DNA of 28,044 nt from an uncultured Collinsella sp. GTDB taxonomy: Bacteria > Actinomycetota > Coriobacteriia > Coriobacteriales > Coriobacteriaceae. Numbering within the stretch: the stretch's first letter is position 1; each line of letters begins with the position of its first letter. Shown here piece by piece: positions 8,213 through 17,172 of the stretch. The notes below the pieces were generated by a model. It ran no database searches. It had not been told where the DNA came from and saw only the letters and a program-made list of their open reading frames with translations. Location: assembly GCA_902478765.1 (NCBI GenBank), contig CABSMN010000001.1, forward strand, positions 1 to 28,044. Direction: 5' to 3'. Both the position numbers and the translations under genes were made by a program.

Positions 8213-9037
8213 CTACCTACGCCACGAGGCAGCAAGGATAATGGGAATCCCGGCAAGGCACACAACCAAGGCCACGGCTGCGAACGCAAGCGCGATGGCC
8301 ACGCTCACGACGACATAGGCCACGACAATGAAGGCCAGCGCCAGCAGGCAGGCAAGCAGTTCGGCCACATAGCACAACACCAGGCTCGAGCTCGCACGCT
8401 TCAGCAAGACGTCGGCGAGGCGGACCAGCTCGATAGCGAAGCCGCTTCCGAAATTGCGCCCGGGGCCCTTGGCATGGAACCACTTGAACAGGCACATCAG
8501 GGCGCAGCCCAGCATGATCATGATGGAAACGACCCATACATTGTGCCCCGACTCAACAAGGCTCTGGTCACCCATCGCACTGCCGTTGATGAGCCAACTC
8601 GTTCCATAGCCCATGAACAGCATCGCCAGCAGCAGGCAGGCGCTCACCGCGGCGAGAGAGCGCGACACGCGCCTGCTGAACACCGGGGCCTCGCAGCTGA
8701 GCCCAAGGCCCTCGCGAACGCGCCAGACGGCATGGTAGGCAGGGTACGCCGCGACGAGCGCGGCCACGAGCAGCGACGCCCAATCGGACCCGGGCGCCGC
8801 CGACGCGTACTCCGCGATCTCAGAAACGGAGTAGTTGGTACTGAACGAATCGTTCAAGAACAGCGCGACCTCGCCCTTCCAGACGCAAAACGGGGCGGCG
8901 ACAGAGGCGATGCCGGCAGCGGCAACCGCGGCAACGGCAACGAGCAGCGCGCCCTGCACGAGCTTGACGACCTCACCCTTGGCGGTGCGGGGTGCAGACT
9001 CAACGGCGCTGGACGGAATTTGGATAGAGGTGTTCAT
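8213..9037 (-). CDS. Multi-pass membrane protein of unknown function (274 aa)
   Basis: ATG 9037 has AAAGGAAG about seven bases upstream; an earlier in-frame codon has no such site. After a short hydrophilic start the protein shows about five to six hydrophobic segments: VQGALLVAVAAVAAAGIASV, ASLLVAALVAAYPAYHAVW, SLAAVSACLLLAMLFMGYG, VWVVSIMIMLGCALMCLF, and a long C-terminal pair (LVLCYVAELLACLLALAFIVV, then AIALAFAAVALVVCLAGIPI). A polar loop after segment one (WKGEVALFLNDSFSTNYSV) could face outside. No transporter or enzyme motif is visible. It follows the 108-aa gene by 113 bases on the same strand. The pairing of a small soluble protein with a membrane protein is suggestive of an operon, but no function can be assigned. 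Confidence 0.7.
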   Translation of the reverse strand: MNTSIQIPSSAVESAPRTAKGEVVKLVQGALLVAVAAVAAAGIASVAAPFCVWKGEVALFLNDSFSTNYSVSEIAEYASAAPGSDWASLLVAALVAAYPAYHAVWRVREGLGLSCEAPVFSRRVSRSLAAVSACLLLAMLFMGYGTSWLINGSAMGDQSLVESGHNVWVVSIMIMLGCALMCLFKWFHAKGPGRNFGSGFAIELVRLADVLLKRASSSLVLCYVAELLACLLALAFIVVAYVVVSVAIALAFAAVALVVCLAGIPIILAASWRR

Positions 9038-9150
9038 GATCTTCCTTTCAACAGAGATCAAACCGGAATCGACGGCAACCAAGGTGCAGTCTCTAGTCGA
9101 CTCCGATCAGAGACTGTTTGCTCACATTGATATCAAGTCGTGCGGACACA

Positions 9151-9477
9151 TTAACAAGCGATATCGAAACCGCGTTCACGCGGAGAGTTGTCATCCTCAA
9201 TCCATTCGAGCCCGACGTACTCATCGATCCCCACATCGGGGACTGACGACCATCTGAACTCGAAACCAAGCCGGTCAAGCTCATCGGCTCGCTCGCGGAT
9301 CACTCCGTAAGCATCCAACGCATTCTCGAAATCCTCCGAAGACGCGTAGCCGCGCTCGCACTGCTTGCGCATCTGATGCAAGCGACCCATGGCGGCAGCG
9401 ATAATCTCTCGAAGAGCGATGACCTCGCGCTCGCATACATCAATGTTTCCTTCGTTGAGCTTGATGCGATCGGACAT
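9151..9477 (-). CDS. Small soluble coiled-coil protein (108 aa)
   Basis: ATG 9477 follows GGGAGG by five bases, a strong site that rules out the much longer upstream extension, which lies antisense to the next gene. The product is mostly helical and charged (NIDVCEREVIALREIIAAAM, RLHQMRKQCERGY, FENALDAYGVIRERADELD) and ends in an acidic, Trp-containing tail (EYVGLEWIEDDNS, FDIAC). The size and helix-turn-helix hairpin look are reminiscent of small chaperone or WXG-like partners, but I see no W-x-G turn. A decayed copy of its 3' end lies at 8062-8118, so the gene was duplicated locally. Confidence 0.65.
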   Translation of the reverse strand: MSDRIKLNEGNIDVCEREVIALREIIAAAMGRLHQMRKQCERGYASSEDFENALDAYGVIRERADELDRLGFEFRWSSVPDVGIDEYVGLEWIEDDNSPRERGFDIAC

Positions 9478-9586
9478 AACGGCCTCCCTGGTTTTAAGCC
9501 TTTTCGCTTGACTCCATTGAACAGCCGCAAACAGCCGCGTATTATGACTTTTATTGCGTTTTAAATTTTGGCTGTTTGGAGCATCG

Positions 9587-11737
9587 ATGCCTGAGTCCGA
9601 AAAAGAGTCATTTAGCTGGGGTTTTGAGGCGGGCTTTCTTCGCTCTCCCGTCAATCCCCGCATGCTTCTTCTTAACAGGACGCCAGAGATTGATTGTGCC
9701 GATGACGGAAACGCAACCGGCAATGCAAGCGCATGGAATCTCATCTCCATAGCCAACGACCTATTACGCGTCGATTTAAGCTCGCTTTTCAACGAAATCG
9801 GGGACAAATTTTCAGAGCGAGCAGAACAGCGCTTTTATATCGATTTGCAGAACGCCATTCGCCAGTCCCCTGCTGCTCCCCACCATGCGCAACACGCTTC
9901 GATGGACTGCGCAGCCGAGCCAGACCATGACAACTGGCTCGATCCAGACGATCCCGACCAAGAGCCCACCCAAGCAGAATTGAACGAAGCCGAAATCGAA
10001 GTCAACCTTCAAGAACAAAAGGAACTCGACCTCGATTTCTTTGCTCCGATATTCGATAAAGCCATTACGCGCCATGCGCACGGAGAGATTTCGGGCATGG
10101 CCAGATATCTCCTTGAAAATGTCTGCAGACAATGTGTCATGAACATCACGGCGATTCCCGACTATCGCTATTACAGCTGCTGGATGAACAACAACGCTAT
10201 TGAGTGCAACGAGATCAACCGCCTGTACCGCGCGGTGATCACAACATCAGGCCAACTCAGCAAGCAAGAAATGGCATCCCTCTTTAGCTCCTATCTCCAG
10301 CTCGAGTCGAACGACATGGCCATTAAAACTGCCTACGGCAAGACCAAGCTAACAGAATCGGTGCCGTATGACCGCGACCATCCTATATACAACTTTCCCA
10401 AGGCGCAGTCTCAGCTAGAAACAGCTTGCGTCTGCACCAATACCGATCTCTTTCGAGCGCTCCTCATTGTTTTTTATCAGGAATGTCTGGAGCTTGCCCC
10501 GCTGCTTAAAAACACAGAGGCACCTAGCCTGCTAGCACAAAACGAAGAGTTTTTCCCAGCCGCCATCAAAACAAGCGACCCGCGACAATTTCGATTATTC
10601 GATAAGCAGCTGCCGGCAATCATCCGCTTTGGCGACGCTTTTGTATGCGCAGCCAAAAAGCACTTGCCTGGAAACGAAACGACTCAAAAGCTCGAAGAAC
10701 ACTTGAACGATATAAAGCGCATGAATAGCGCCCCCTTTATGCAGGCGTTTCGTAACAACTATCTCGAGGCTATGCGCGAGAACCACATTTTCGCAAATGG
10801 AGACTTCCATACATATGCAGAGCTTAACGACCAGGAAAATCTCAATAGGCTCGTTGGACTTCAGGCCGTTATTTCAAAGGCTGGAGAGCTCTACTTCACC
10901 GAGGAGGAATGGTCTTTTGCAAGCCTTTATGCTCGCATCCTCCACGAACTGCTGCTGTGCGGCATTATGCCAATAACATGCCAAACATGCGGTTCGCTCT
11001 TTTTCCCGACCGGTCCCAACAGCAAGTACTGCGATCGATATAACGAGGAAACCAAGCTTTATTGCAACCCTCGCTTTAACGCCAAGAAGCATCTTGGTCG
11101 CAAATCACCCCGCGATGTCGCGCTCAATATACGGAGAAAAGCCGATACGGCATATAGCAAAGGCTTAACGGATTGTGCCCACTTTTTTAATCACCTTAGC
11201 AATTTTGTTCTCGATGGTCTTGGCCCAGCATACCAAGCGAGTAGCCTTATTTCTGACGAGCTCTACATGTCATGGCTGTCTATCGTCAACCAGCCCAATT
11301 GCAGGGCAAAAATCAAGCGACCAGATAGGAACGATTTCCCATACTCCGTACTGTGGTACGGATTCATCCTCAATGGCAAACAGTATATAAAAGTCGAGTT
11401 TCCCGAAGCCGAGTACCCGGCACTTTTTGAACGCTTGAGCCAGCTCGCCGAAAGCCCACAATCAAAGTGCACGCTGAATTATATGGGGCCCGGTAAGCAC
11501 CCATGCGGCTCGTGGTATATCAGGCTATACGAGTTGCTGGAGAACATTGCGCAGATAAATCGTACCGATCAGACCGCAAAGCCCATTCCATTGCTTGGAA
11601 TAGACAGGGAAGAATGCACCTCAACCGACCCGACTGCCCAAGGCATAGGGAACACGCCCGATGCGTGCATTTACAGCTTCGGCACGATCGATGAACTCAG
11701 CTTTACCGTGTATACAAAGGGATACGATCCGAGATAG
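9587..11737 (+). CDS. Zinc-ribbon-containing protein, DUF6076-like (716 aa)
   Basis: ATG 9587 has GGAG five bases upstream; an earlier TTG at 9554 lacks a site. The N-terminal third is unremarkable and contains an acidic linker near residues 115-145 (NWLDPDDPDQEPTQ, EAEIEVNLQEQKELDLD). Around residues 465-500 is a Cys cluster: CQTCGSLFFPTGPNSKYCDR, then C about ten residues later followed by KKHLGRK, the layout of a zinc ribbon or treble-clef site. From memory this fits the DUF6076-type proteins common in gut Clostridia and Coriobacteriia, whose function is unknown. It has no membrane segment. It is a single gene, transcribed away from the membrane-protein cluster and convergent with the restriction operon. 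The island setting allows a defence role but nothing in the sequence proves one. Confidence 0.65.
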   Translation: MPESEKESFSWGFEAGFLRSPVNPRMLLLNRTPEIDCADDGNATGNASAWNLISIANDLLRVDLSSLFNEIGDKFSERAEQRFYIDLQNAIRQSPAAPHHAQHASMDCAAEPDHDNWLDPDDPDQEPTQAELNEAEIEVNLQEQKELDLDFFAPIFDKAITRHAHGEISGMARYLLENVCRQCVMNITAIPDYRYYSCWMNNNAIECNEINRLYRAVITTSGQLSKQEMASLFSSYLQLESNDMAIKTAYGKTKLTESVPYDRDHPIYNFPKAQSQLETACVCTNTDLFRALLIVFYQECLELAPLLKNTEAPSLLAQNEEFFPAAIKTSDPRQFRLFDKQLPAIIRFGDAFVCAAKKHLPGNETTQKLEEHLNDIKRMNSAPFMQAFRNNYLEAMRENHIFANGDFHTYAELNDQENLNRLVGLQAVISKAGELYFTEEEWSFASLYARILHELLLCGIMPITCQTCGSLFFPTGPNSKYCDRYNEETKLYCNPRFNAKKHLGRKSPRDVALNIRRKADTAYSKGLTDCAHFFNHLSNFVLDGLGPAYQASSLISDELYMSWLSIVNQPNCRAKIKRPDRNDFPYSVLWYGFILNGKQYIKVEFPEAEYPALFERLSQLAESPQSKCTLNYMGPGKHPCGSWYIRLYELLENIAQINRTDQTAKPIPLLGIDREECTSTDPTAQGIGNTPDACIYSFGTIDELSFTVYTKGYDPR

Positions 11738-12125
11738 CTGAACAGAGCTTGATACCGTGGTCTTCAGCAGAGCCGAAGTCCACGGAGTGGCATTGGGCGC
11801 GGACGCCACCCATCCCAATCTGCAAGTTTTCTCACGCGATGACAAGAGCTTGCATAGTTATTCTGAGGCCACCTACCAGCTGCCCTAGATGCAGTGCCGG
11901 CCGAAGCTTGACCGCCATTGAGAAGATTGGCATCGGCAGCTCGGACGAAAGGGACTCGGATTCTTCACAAGACGGAAGTGACGACTCATCGCAGCCTTTC
12001 CCTGCCCGTTGCCAGCATATTTGGCAATCCGCACATAATCAGTGCTCGTTGCCCAGTCTAGTTGAGCATTGAAAGGGCCAACCCCTCCTAGCCTCAGTTG
12101 CCAGTTAACCGACTTGGCTTTCCCA
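11738..12125. other. 388-base intergenic stretch, no supported gene
   Basis: It lies between convergent genes. It contains one copy of the palindromic repeat (11815-11854) and otherwise only short frames with poor composition. No promoter or tRNA was found. Some minus-strand frames read like broken protein sequence, so decayed coding DNA is possible. Confidence 0.5.
11815..11854. repeat. Imperfect palindromic repeat, copy 3
   Basis: CCAATCTGCAAG-TTTTCTCACGCGATGACAAGAGCTTGC resembles copy 1 at 8121-8160, with the same left arm less one T. The arms TGCAAG...CTTGCA pair. It lies 78 bases after the stop of the zinc-ribbon gene, again in a downstream, convergent position. Confidence 0.6.
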
Positions 12126-13577
12126 CTAGTAAGTGCCATCAACCGCAAGTAGTCGGCAAGTATTCAATACCTCTCCGCGAAGATACGCCTCGAACACGGC
12201 CCCCGCCGGCAGCATTAGCATGTTGATGAAATTGTCGAGCGGCTTTTCTTCCTCCGCAATCACGCCCGGAAACGACACCCTCGCCATCAGCTCAGGTCTA
12301 TCAACGGTTCCCGGCACCAGAAACGCGTTCACCACCCCGTCGAACCCGCAAGCCTTGACAAATCCTCTGTATGCACTCTGATACAGGAACTGCTTGGCCA
12401 CCGACTCCAGTCCCGGCTGGCGCTCCATCTTGCCACCTACACTCGGCACATAGTACTTCGCGTCACAGATACAGAACAGCTGCTCGCCATCGGGTCCATT
12501 TGCAATGGCAATGACGTCAGGAATGAGCGTGTCAGTACCTTCGGGCTCAGCAAACCCATCGCCGAGCCAGCGCTCCCACAGGGGCCGTGGAATTATCTCG
12601 ATCAACTTCTTCCGGTTATCAGCTGCCCACTTACCCTCAAGCGTAAGCCCGAGCGTGCCCAGCCGCTTACCAAGCGCATCGCCGAGAACCGTTTTACAAG
12701 CCTCTTCCCACAGGTGGTAAAAGCTCGTTGTCCCCAGCGCCTGCACCTCATCACTGCGTACCTCGCTCTCACGCACCAGCAGGTAGCGCTCAAGCAAATC
12801 GAGCGTTAAGAGCTTCCAGTCCGAGAACTGGGCCGCGCGCTCGCACTCCAGACGCCAGCCCAGCATCTCGACATCGCCGAAAACCTCGATGTCCTCGTCC
12901 GAAAGACACACCTCATCGAGCGAAAGCAGTTTGTCGATGCCCACTTCCCCGAACTTACGCGAGCACTCGGTCAGCACGGCGCGATGCAGCCGCGTGATGA
13001 AGTCGGAGTCATCGCGATGCGTCTTACGCGTCTCGTACTCCATGTATATCGGCCGCCCGTTCGAGAGAACGGGCAAGTGTCCATCAATTGTACGGTTCCA
13101 GTCAATGCTCCCGCTACCGTTGAGCTCGCGACCTTCCGCGTAGTTCGAGTACTCACCGTACTCACCGTACAGCTCCAACAGCGCCAGCATCACGGGCAAC
13201 TTGTCGCTAGCACCCTCGTTGGCGTCTTCCAAACTCGTCAGTACCGCGATGCCCGCATCACGCTTGAGAACACGCATTATCAACCTGAGTTCGCCATTAA
13301 CAGGCATCCGGTCATGGAAGTACTTGGGGTAAACAACAATCACCGCACCATCGGTCATCACCAGGCCCACGAAGCGGAACTGGTAGACTTCACAGGGAGT
13401 AGCGCTCTCCACATCGGCTTCCTCGGGATCGGCTTTCCTTCCCGTCCGGTACCGCACAATACCGCGCGCCATCATGTCGCCAACGAGGGTCTTTGCCCTC
13501 GTAACCGTACATCCCAGCTCGTCAGCAAGCCAAGCAAGAGAAAAGGGCCTCAGCTCGCGGACCATCACCGGTTTCAT
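12126..13577 (-). CDS. LlaJI-type / McrC-like restriction endonuclease subunit (483 aa)
   Basis: ATG 13577 starts three bases after the stop of the AAA+ gene, with GAGGA just upstream. The first 60 residues look like a winged helix (FSLAWLADELGCTVTRAKTL, GIVRYRTG). The C-terminal third holds a PD-(D/E)XK site: TLIPDVIAIANG (about 348-359) and FCICDAKYYVPS (about 366-377), giving the PD...DxK arrangement of LlaJI R2/McrC-like nucleases. LlaJI enzymes pair this nuclease with a McrB-like NTPase that translocates and licenses cleavage of unmethylated sites, and the gene order here (methyltransferase, NTPase, nuclease) matches. The length is typical. Which site is cut cannot be read from the sequence. 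Confidence 0.85.
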   Translation of the reverse strand: MKPVMVRELRPFSLAWLADELGCTVTRAKTLVGDMMARGIVRYRTGRKADPEEADVESATPCEVYQFRFVGLVMTDGAVIVVYPKYFHDRMPVNGELRLIMRVLKRDAGIAVLTSLEDANEGASDKLPVMLALLELYGEYGEYSNYAEGRELNGSGSIDWNRTIDGHLPVLSNGRPIYMEYETRKTHRDDSDFITRLHRAVLTECSRKFGEVGIDKLLSLDEVCLSDEDIEVFGDVEMLGWRLECERAAQFSDWKLLTLDLLERYLLVRESEVRSDEVQALGTTSFYHLWEEACKTVLGDALGKRLGTLGLTLEGKWAADNRKKLIEIIPRPLWERWLGDGFAEPEGTDTLIPDVIAIANGPDGEQLFCICDAKYYVPSVGGKMERQPGLESVAKQFLYQSAYRGFVKACGFDGVVNAFLVPGTVDRPELMARVSFPGVIAEEEKPLDNFINMLMLPAGAVFEAYLRGEVLNTCRLLAVDGTY

Positions 13578-13580
13578 TGC

Positions 13581-15389
13581 CTATTCCTCGGTCTCTTCTT
13601 CAGATTCAGCAGCAACGCCCTCCGATGGCTTGCCAGCGACAACATCGGCGAGCTCGATGCCCTTGAAAATGGCAACTCCATCGCGGTCGAATTGTTTACA
13701 CAGCTCGAAATAGGTCGCCGTCTCATCGCTGAAAAGCCGTCCGCGCTTCAACTTCCCAACGTCCTCACATAAATAAAGAAGGACCTTGTCCTTGAACACA
13801 TCGCTGAATCGATCATTGAGGTCATTGGGCGAGATGAAGAAGGGGCCCAAGAACTTATCCTCATTGATCCTGAGGTCCTTCATCAGTCCGTTAATCTTGC
13901 GGCGCAGCTTATCCCAAACGATTCGAGAATCGGTGCCGCTTACCGTAATCGGCACCTCTATCTCGGATATCTTCTTCCCGTCTTCGAGAGGCTTGCCGGC
14001 CCCAGCATCGATGTCAATATACTTGAAGCTCCAACGCCGCTTAAATGCGGTGTCCATCGGAAACACCCCTTGGTCGGCGCTGTTCATGGTCGCCCAGATG
14101 TACATGTTGGGCGGTAGGGAGAGCTCCTCGCAGGCTATCTCCCTAAAATCATTGAAGTCCATATCGGGGTCGTAATACCCCTCGATAGCGTCTCGAACAT
14201 CGGCATTGTCTTTGAGCGCATTGAGATACCTGCCGATGCAGCCAGCCATCTCCTTCGGCGCGGCAACTGGGAAAACGCTGCTCCCGCTATTGTCGCGGTC
14301 AAGCAACTGGAACACGTCACCGAAGACAGCGGCGGGGTTCGCGCGGTTGATTTCTTCAATCAGCAGGACGAAATTGTCGTAGGGGTGCGCGATGGCCTCG
14401 AGGTAGGTCTTCAGAAATGGACCCTCAACGAACTCGTAGGATATCTCCTTACTACCAGGTTCACTATAGGGTTTAAAACATCCCACGAACTGCGAGTACG
14501 TGTAGTCCGGATAGAAGGTCACTCGCCGAATGTTTTTCTTGGCAAAGCTATCCCCAGCGAGCTTATTCAGTTGATAGGACTTTCCCGTACCAGGAGCACC
14601 AAAGTAAATCAAATTGCGAGACAAGCCCGCCACCTTTTCGAGAAGGTCCGGACTGTTTCTTACTAGATTCACCCTGTCTGGTTCGGAATGAGTACTGTTC
14701 GGTTCGCCCGCTGGAAAGTACTCCTCAATCGTCGCCCAATCAATACGCGGCTTTACATTTGAAAAAACATCATCGTCAAGGCCAATATCATCTGGGGACG
14801 GTGCGCCATCTTTCCAGAAAGCATTTATCAAATCAGCGGTGTAGCTTTGGCCAAGAGCGTCCTTAAGGGCCTCCGCAAAAGAAGACTCATCTTTGAAGGC
14901 AGAGTTGCGTTCAACCCACACAGCAAATGCCGTCTTCATTTCCTTTGATGGAAGATAGAAGTCCAAATGCTCGTAGCGAATTGAATCGGCCAGAAGCACC
15001 TTCTTGGAAATGGCAAAAAGATAGCTTTTTGCCCCACTGGGGTAAAGCTCGGGGTCTTCGCGGGTTGCGCGCTCGGAACGTTGAACAGCTCCTGCGCTAA
15101 TGAAATTTGAATGGATTCGGGCAGAATCTTTGTCCTTTTTCGGCTTTTTGCCGGTAAAGCCATCAATGTGGTCAGGAACTTCCCCATCTTCAAGTCCGCC
15201 AACTTTATGGGCGAAAGAAACAAATGTGCCCTCATCGGAATCGGTATCGCAGTCTCTACCGAACTTGTGAGCATAGTTGTCAAGGGCGAGCATATATTGC
15301 AGCGCGCTAAAATGCGTCCCAGCTGAAAGCTCTGTGTTTAGTAGGGAGAACGCTGCCATAATTGCATCGATTGAGAAGTATTTACTCAC
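13581..15389 (-). CDS. McrB-like AAA+ NTPase of LlaJI-type restriction system (602 aa)
   Basis: GTG 15389 overlaps the end of the methyltransferase gene by eight bases, with GGAGG six bases upstream, so translation is coupled. The N-terminal 240 residues form a presumed DNA-binding or specificity region (HFSALQYMLALDNYAHKFG, a basic KKPKKDKD linker). The C-terminal half is an AAA+ module of the McrB clade: Walker A FGAPGTGKS (about 262-270), Walker B FVLLIEEINRANP (about 340-352), then ATMNSADQGVFPMD and AFKRRW (about 432-452), the McrB signature with sensor and arginine residues. McrB proteins use GTP or ATP. Its job is translocation and activation of the nuclease encoded just downstream. 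All expected motifs are intact. Confidence 0.88.
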   Translation of the reverse strand: MSKYFSIDAIMAAFSLLNTELSAGTHFSALQYMLALDNYAHKFGRDCDTDSDEGTFVSFAHKVGGLEDGEVPDHIDGFTGKKPKKDKDSARIHSNFISAGAVQRSERATREDPELYPSGAKSYLFAISKKVLLADSIRYEHLDFYLPSKEMKTAFAVWVERNSAFKDESSFAEALKDALGQSYTADLINAFWKDGAPSPDDIGLDDDVFSNVKPRIDWATIEEYFPAGEPNSTHSEPDRVNLVRNSPDLLEKVAGLSRNLIYFGAPGTGKSYQLNKLAGDSFAKKNIRRVTFYPDYTYSQFVGCFKPYSEPGSKEISYEFVEGPFLKTYLEAIAHPYDNFVLLIEEINRANPAAVFGDVFQLLDRDNSGSSVFPVAAPKEMAGCIGRYLNALKDNADVRDAIEGYYDPDMDFNDFREIACEELSLPPNMYIWATMNSADQGVFPMDTAFKRRWSFKYIDIDAGAGKPLEDGKKISEIEVPITVSGTDSRIVWDKLRRKINGLMKDLRINEDKFLGPFFISPNDLNDRFSDVFKDKVLLYLCEDVGKLKRGRLFSDETATYFELCKQFDRDGVAIFKGIELADVVAGKPSEGVAAESEEETEE

Positions 15390-16605
15390 CGTCAGCCTCC
15401 AGGAGCTTGTTCGTCAGGGCTTTGGCAATGACCCAGCCAAGCACTGGCGGCACAGCATTGCCGATAACCTTATAACGTGACTGCAAGGGGATCTTGCTGA
15501 AGTCGTAAGAATCCGGGAAGGACTGGATTCGCGCAATCTCGCCAACTGTATAGCGGCGGTTCTCAACGGGATGAGTGATGCCGCAATTCTCCGGCTGCGC
15601 TGAGGCCGTAATCGTACCGTTAATCTCGCCAAAAGCGAACCTGCGGAAAAACTTAGGGGCGTGGTAGCGTTTTGGATCATCGGCAATCTTCTTAAACCTG
15701 GGCTTAAGAAGTTCGTAGGGAATATCCTTCCACGACCGGCCCTCAAAGACCACCTCGGGGAGATCGCCAATGGTCATGTCTTCGGTAAAATACTTGAAAG
15801 CCTTATCGCCATGAGCGCAGGGACCGATCTGCTCAATCATGGCCTGAGTGGCATCGGTATACGACCAGAAATCCCCATTTTCGTGTTCAACCGAGGGATT
15901 TTGAAGGATGGACCCCAGGAGCAACTTCTCAGGCCGCCCAGCAGAAACGGAAGGCAGCTGCTCCGAGTCGACAACGCGATCCATCTCATCGAAATCAAAC
16001 GTTTTGTTCAGAGAACTATCTATGCCGATAATCAAGAGTCGGAACCTGTTCTGGGGCACACCATAATTACTCGCCTTCACAAGCTGATGACAGACGTTGT
16101 AGCCAAGTGCCCTCATGCGGTTCTCAATCTCAGCGATAACGGGAGTTCCGTCATCCATCTTAGAAGACATGATTCCGCGCACGTTCTCAAAGACGAATGC
16201 CCTGGGCTTCTTGCCCGCATTAATTTTCCCCTTTAGGATGCGCTCACATTCCTCAAAAAGGGTTCCACGGTTGTATTTATCGTTTACGCCACCGCGAAGG
16301 CCGGCATTGGAAAAGGGCTGGCAAGGGAAGCCAGCAAGGAGAATATCGTAATCCGGTATCTCGTCAAGCTCAACCTGGCGAATATCCTTCTCGATGCAAT
16401 TAGCGGCGGCATCGTAATTCGGGATGTTCTCATTGAAACAGGTCACGGCGTCGCGATCGAAATCATTGGCATAGACTACTTCGGTGGCCAAACGAGCAAA
16501 ATGCTTGCCTTGGAAATCAAACCCTCCGGCGAAACCGAGGTCAAGACCACCGCATCCCGCAAAGAGAGAGGCGATGCGATAAGGCTTTGTCTGACGAGTC
16601 TCCAC
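15382..16605 (-). CDS. DNA (cytosine-5)-methyltransferase (407 aa)
   Basis: All main C5-methyltransferase motifs are present: motif I SLFAGCGGLDLGF (residues 13-25, S-adenosylmethionine site), motif IV AGFPCQPFS with the catalytic Cys95, motif VI FENVRG with Glu140, motif VIII QNRFRLLIIGI (185-195), and motif X VIGNAVPPVLGW near the C-terminus. The target-recognition region lies between motifs VIII and IX (about 200-330). No in-frame ATG precedes motif I closely, so GTG 16605 is taken as the start, with only a weak GAGAT upstream. It opens the operon with the McrB-like and LlaJI-like genes and protects the host from them. Only one methyltransferase is present, which matters for the type of site recognised. 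Confidence 0.93.
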   Translation of the reverse strand: METRQTKPYRIASLFAGCGGLDLGFAGGFDFQGKHFARLATEVVYANDFDRDAVTCFNENIPNYDAAANCIEKDIRQVELDEIPDYDILLAGFPCQPFSNAGLRGGVNDKYNRGTLFEECERILKGKINAGKKPRAFVFENVRGIMSSKMDDGTPVIAEIENRMRALGYNVCHQLVKASNYGVPQNRFRLLIIGIDSSLNKTFDFDEMDRVVDSEQLPSVSAGRPEKLLLGSILQNPSVEHENGDFWSYTDATQAMIEQIGPCAHGDKAFKYFTEDMTIGDLPEVVFEGRSWKDIPYELLKPRFKKIADDPKRYHAPKFFRRFAFGEINGTITASAQPENCGITHPVENRRYTVGEIARIQSFPDSYDFSKIPLQSRYKVIGNAVPPVLGWVIAKALTNKLLEADGE

Positions 16606-16638
16606 GATGTCTATCTCATTTCGATCAGTAATAGCAAC

Positions 16639-16668
16639 ATTCTACAAACACAAGACTTTACCATTCAA
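16639..16668 (-). promoter_or_regulatory. Candidate promoter of the restriction-modification operon
   Basis: On the minus strand TTGAAT (16663-16668) and TAGAAT (16639-16644) are separated by 18 bases in an AT-rich stretch. Transcription would begin near 16632, about 27 bases before the methyltransferase start. No C-protein box or regulator gene was seen. Confidence 0.45.
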
Positions 16669-16684
16669 AAAAGCAGAGCTTTTT
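16668..16684. other. Hairpin AAAAAGC-AGA-GCTTTTT overlapping the RM promoter
   Basis: A perfect 7-bp inverted repeat with a three-base loop overlaps the outer base of the proposed -35 element and runs upstream of it. It could be the terminator of an older upstream gene, having a T run on either strand, or a protein-binding site. Confidence 0.4.
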
Positions 16685-17172
16685 AATTCGCCTTATTTCT
16701 AGAAATCCACCTCTCACCTCCAAATGGCAGTCACTACCGTTGTTACCAACCGTGGGCCGCACCACCCGCGCTCACGCCCCGCGCGCCTCAGTCAGAGTCG
16801 CTAGCCCCCAATCGCGCGTGGCTAAGCAGCGCGAAGCAGCAGACGGTCGCCTGCGTGCTTCAGCAACTGTTGATGCTCGCTTTGAAGTAGTCCGAAGAGC
16901 GCGAATCCGGCGGTGCGGCGTTGAACTGCAGTTTCACCCTCATGCTCGTGACGGTGAGGCTCAAGTACAACGTGGATTGCGAGTAGGACAAAGTAATGTA
17001 TCTAGATGTGTCTAAACTGGAGGGGACGGACGAGCCAAAAGGAAAGACTTAGTGCTAAAAGAGGACGGGACCGAGGCCGAATAAGCCAATTTGCAAAAGA
17101 ATACCGACGGTGCCCCCCATGCCTATGGGCAACAATACGCGTTTCTTACCTCTGTCTTTCGATTTCATGCAA
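16685..17172. other. About 490 bases without a supported gene
   Basis: The stretch is Arg/Ala-coding in most frames, has scattered stops, and shows no ribosome-binding site before any frame. A short frame ending near 16985 (TLMLVTVRLKYNVDCE) reads like protein but lacks a start. It may be decayed coding DNA between the restriction operon and the two-TM gene. Confidence 0.45.

Noticed and set aside
8201..9130. 309-aa plus-strand ORF
   Set aside because: His/Gln/Arg/Gly-rich and antisense to a plausible membrane protein with a good ribosome-binding site.
11885..12148. 87-aa minus-strand ORF downstream of the nuclease gene
   Set aside because: It overlaps the end of the nuclease gene and reads as Arg/Ser-rich sequence without motif or start site.
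16740..17015. 91-aa plus-strand ORF
   Set aside because: Arg/Ala-rich, no ribosome-binding site, and no recognisable motif.
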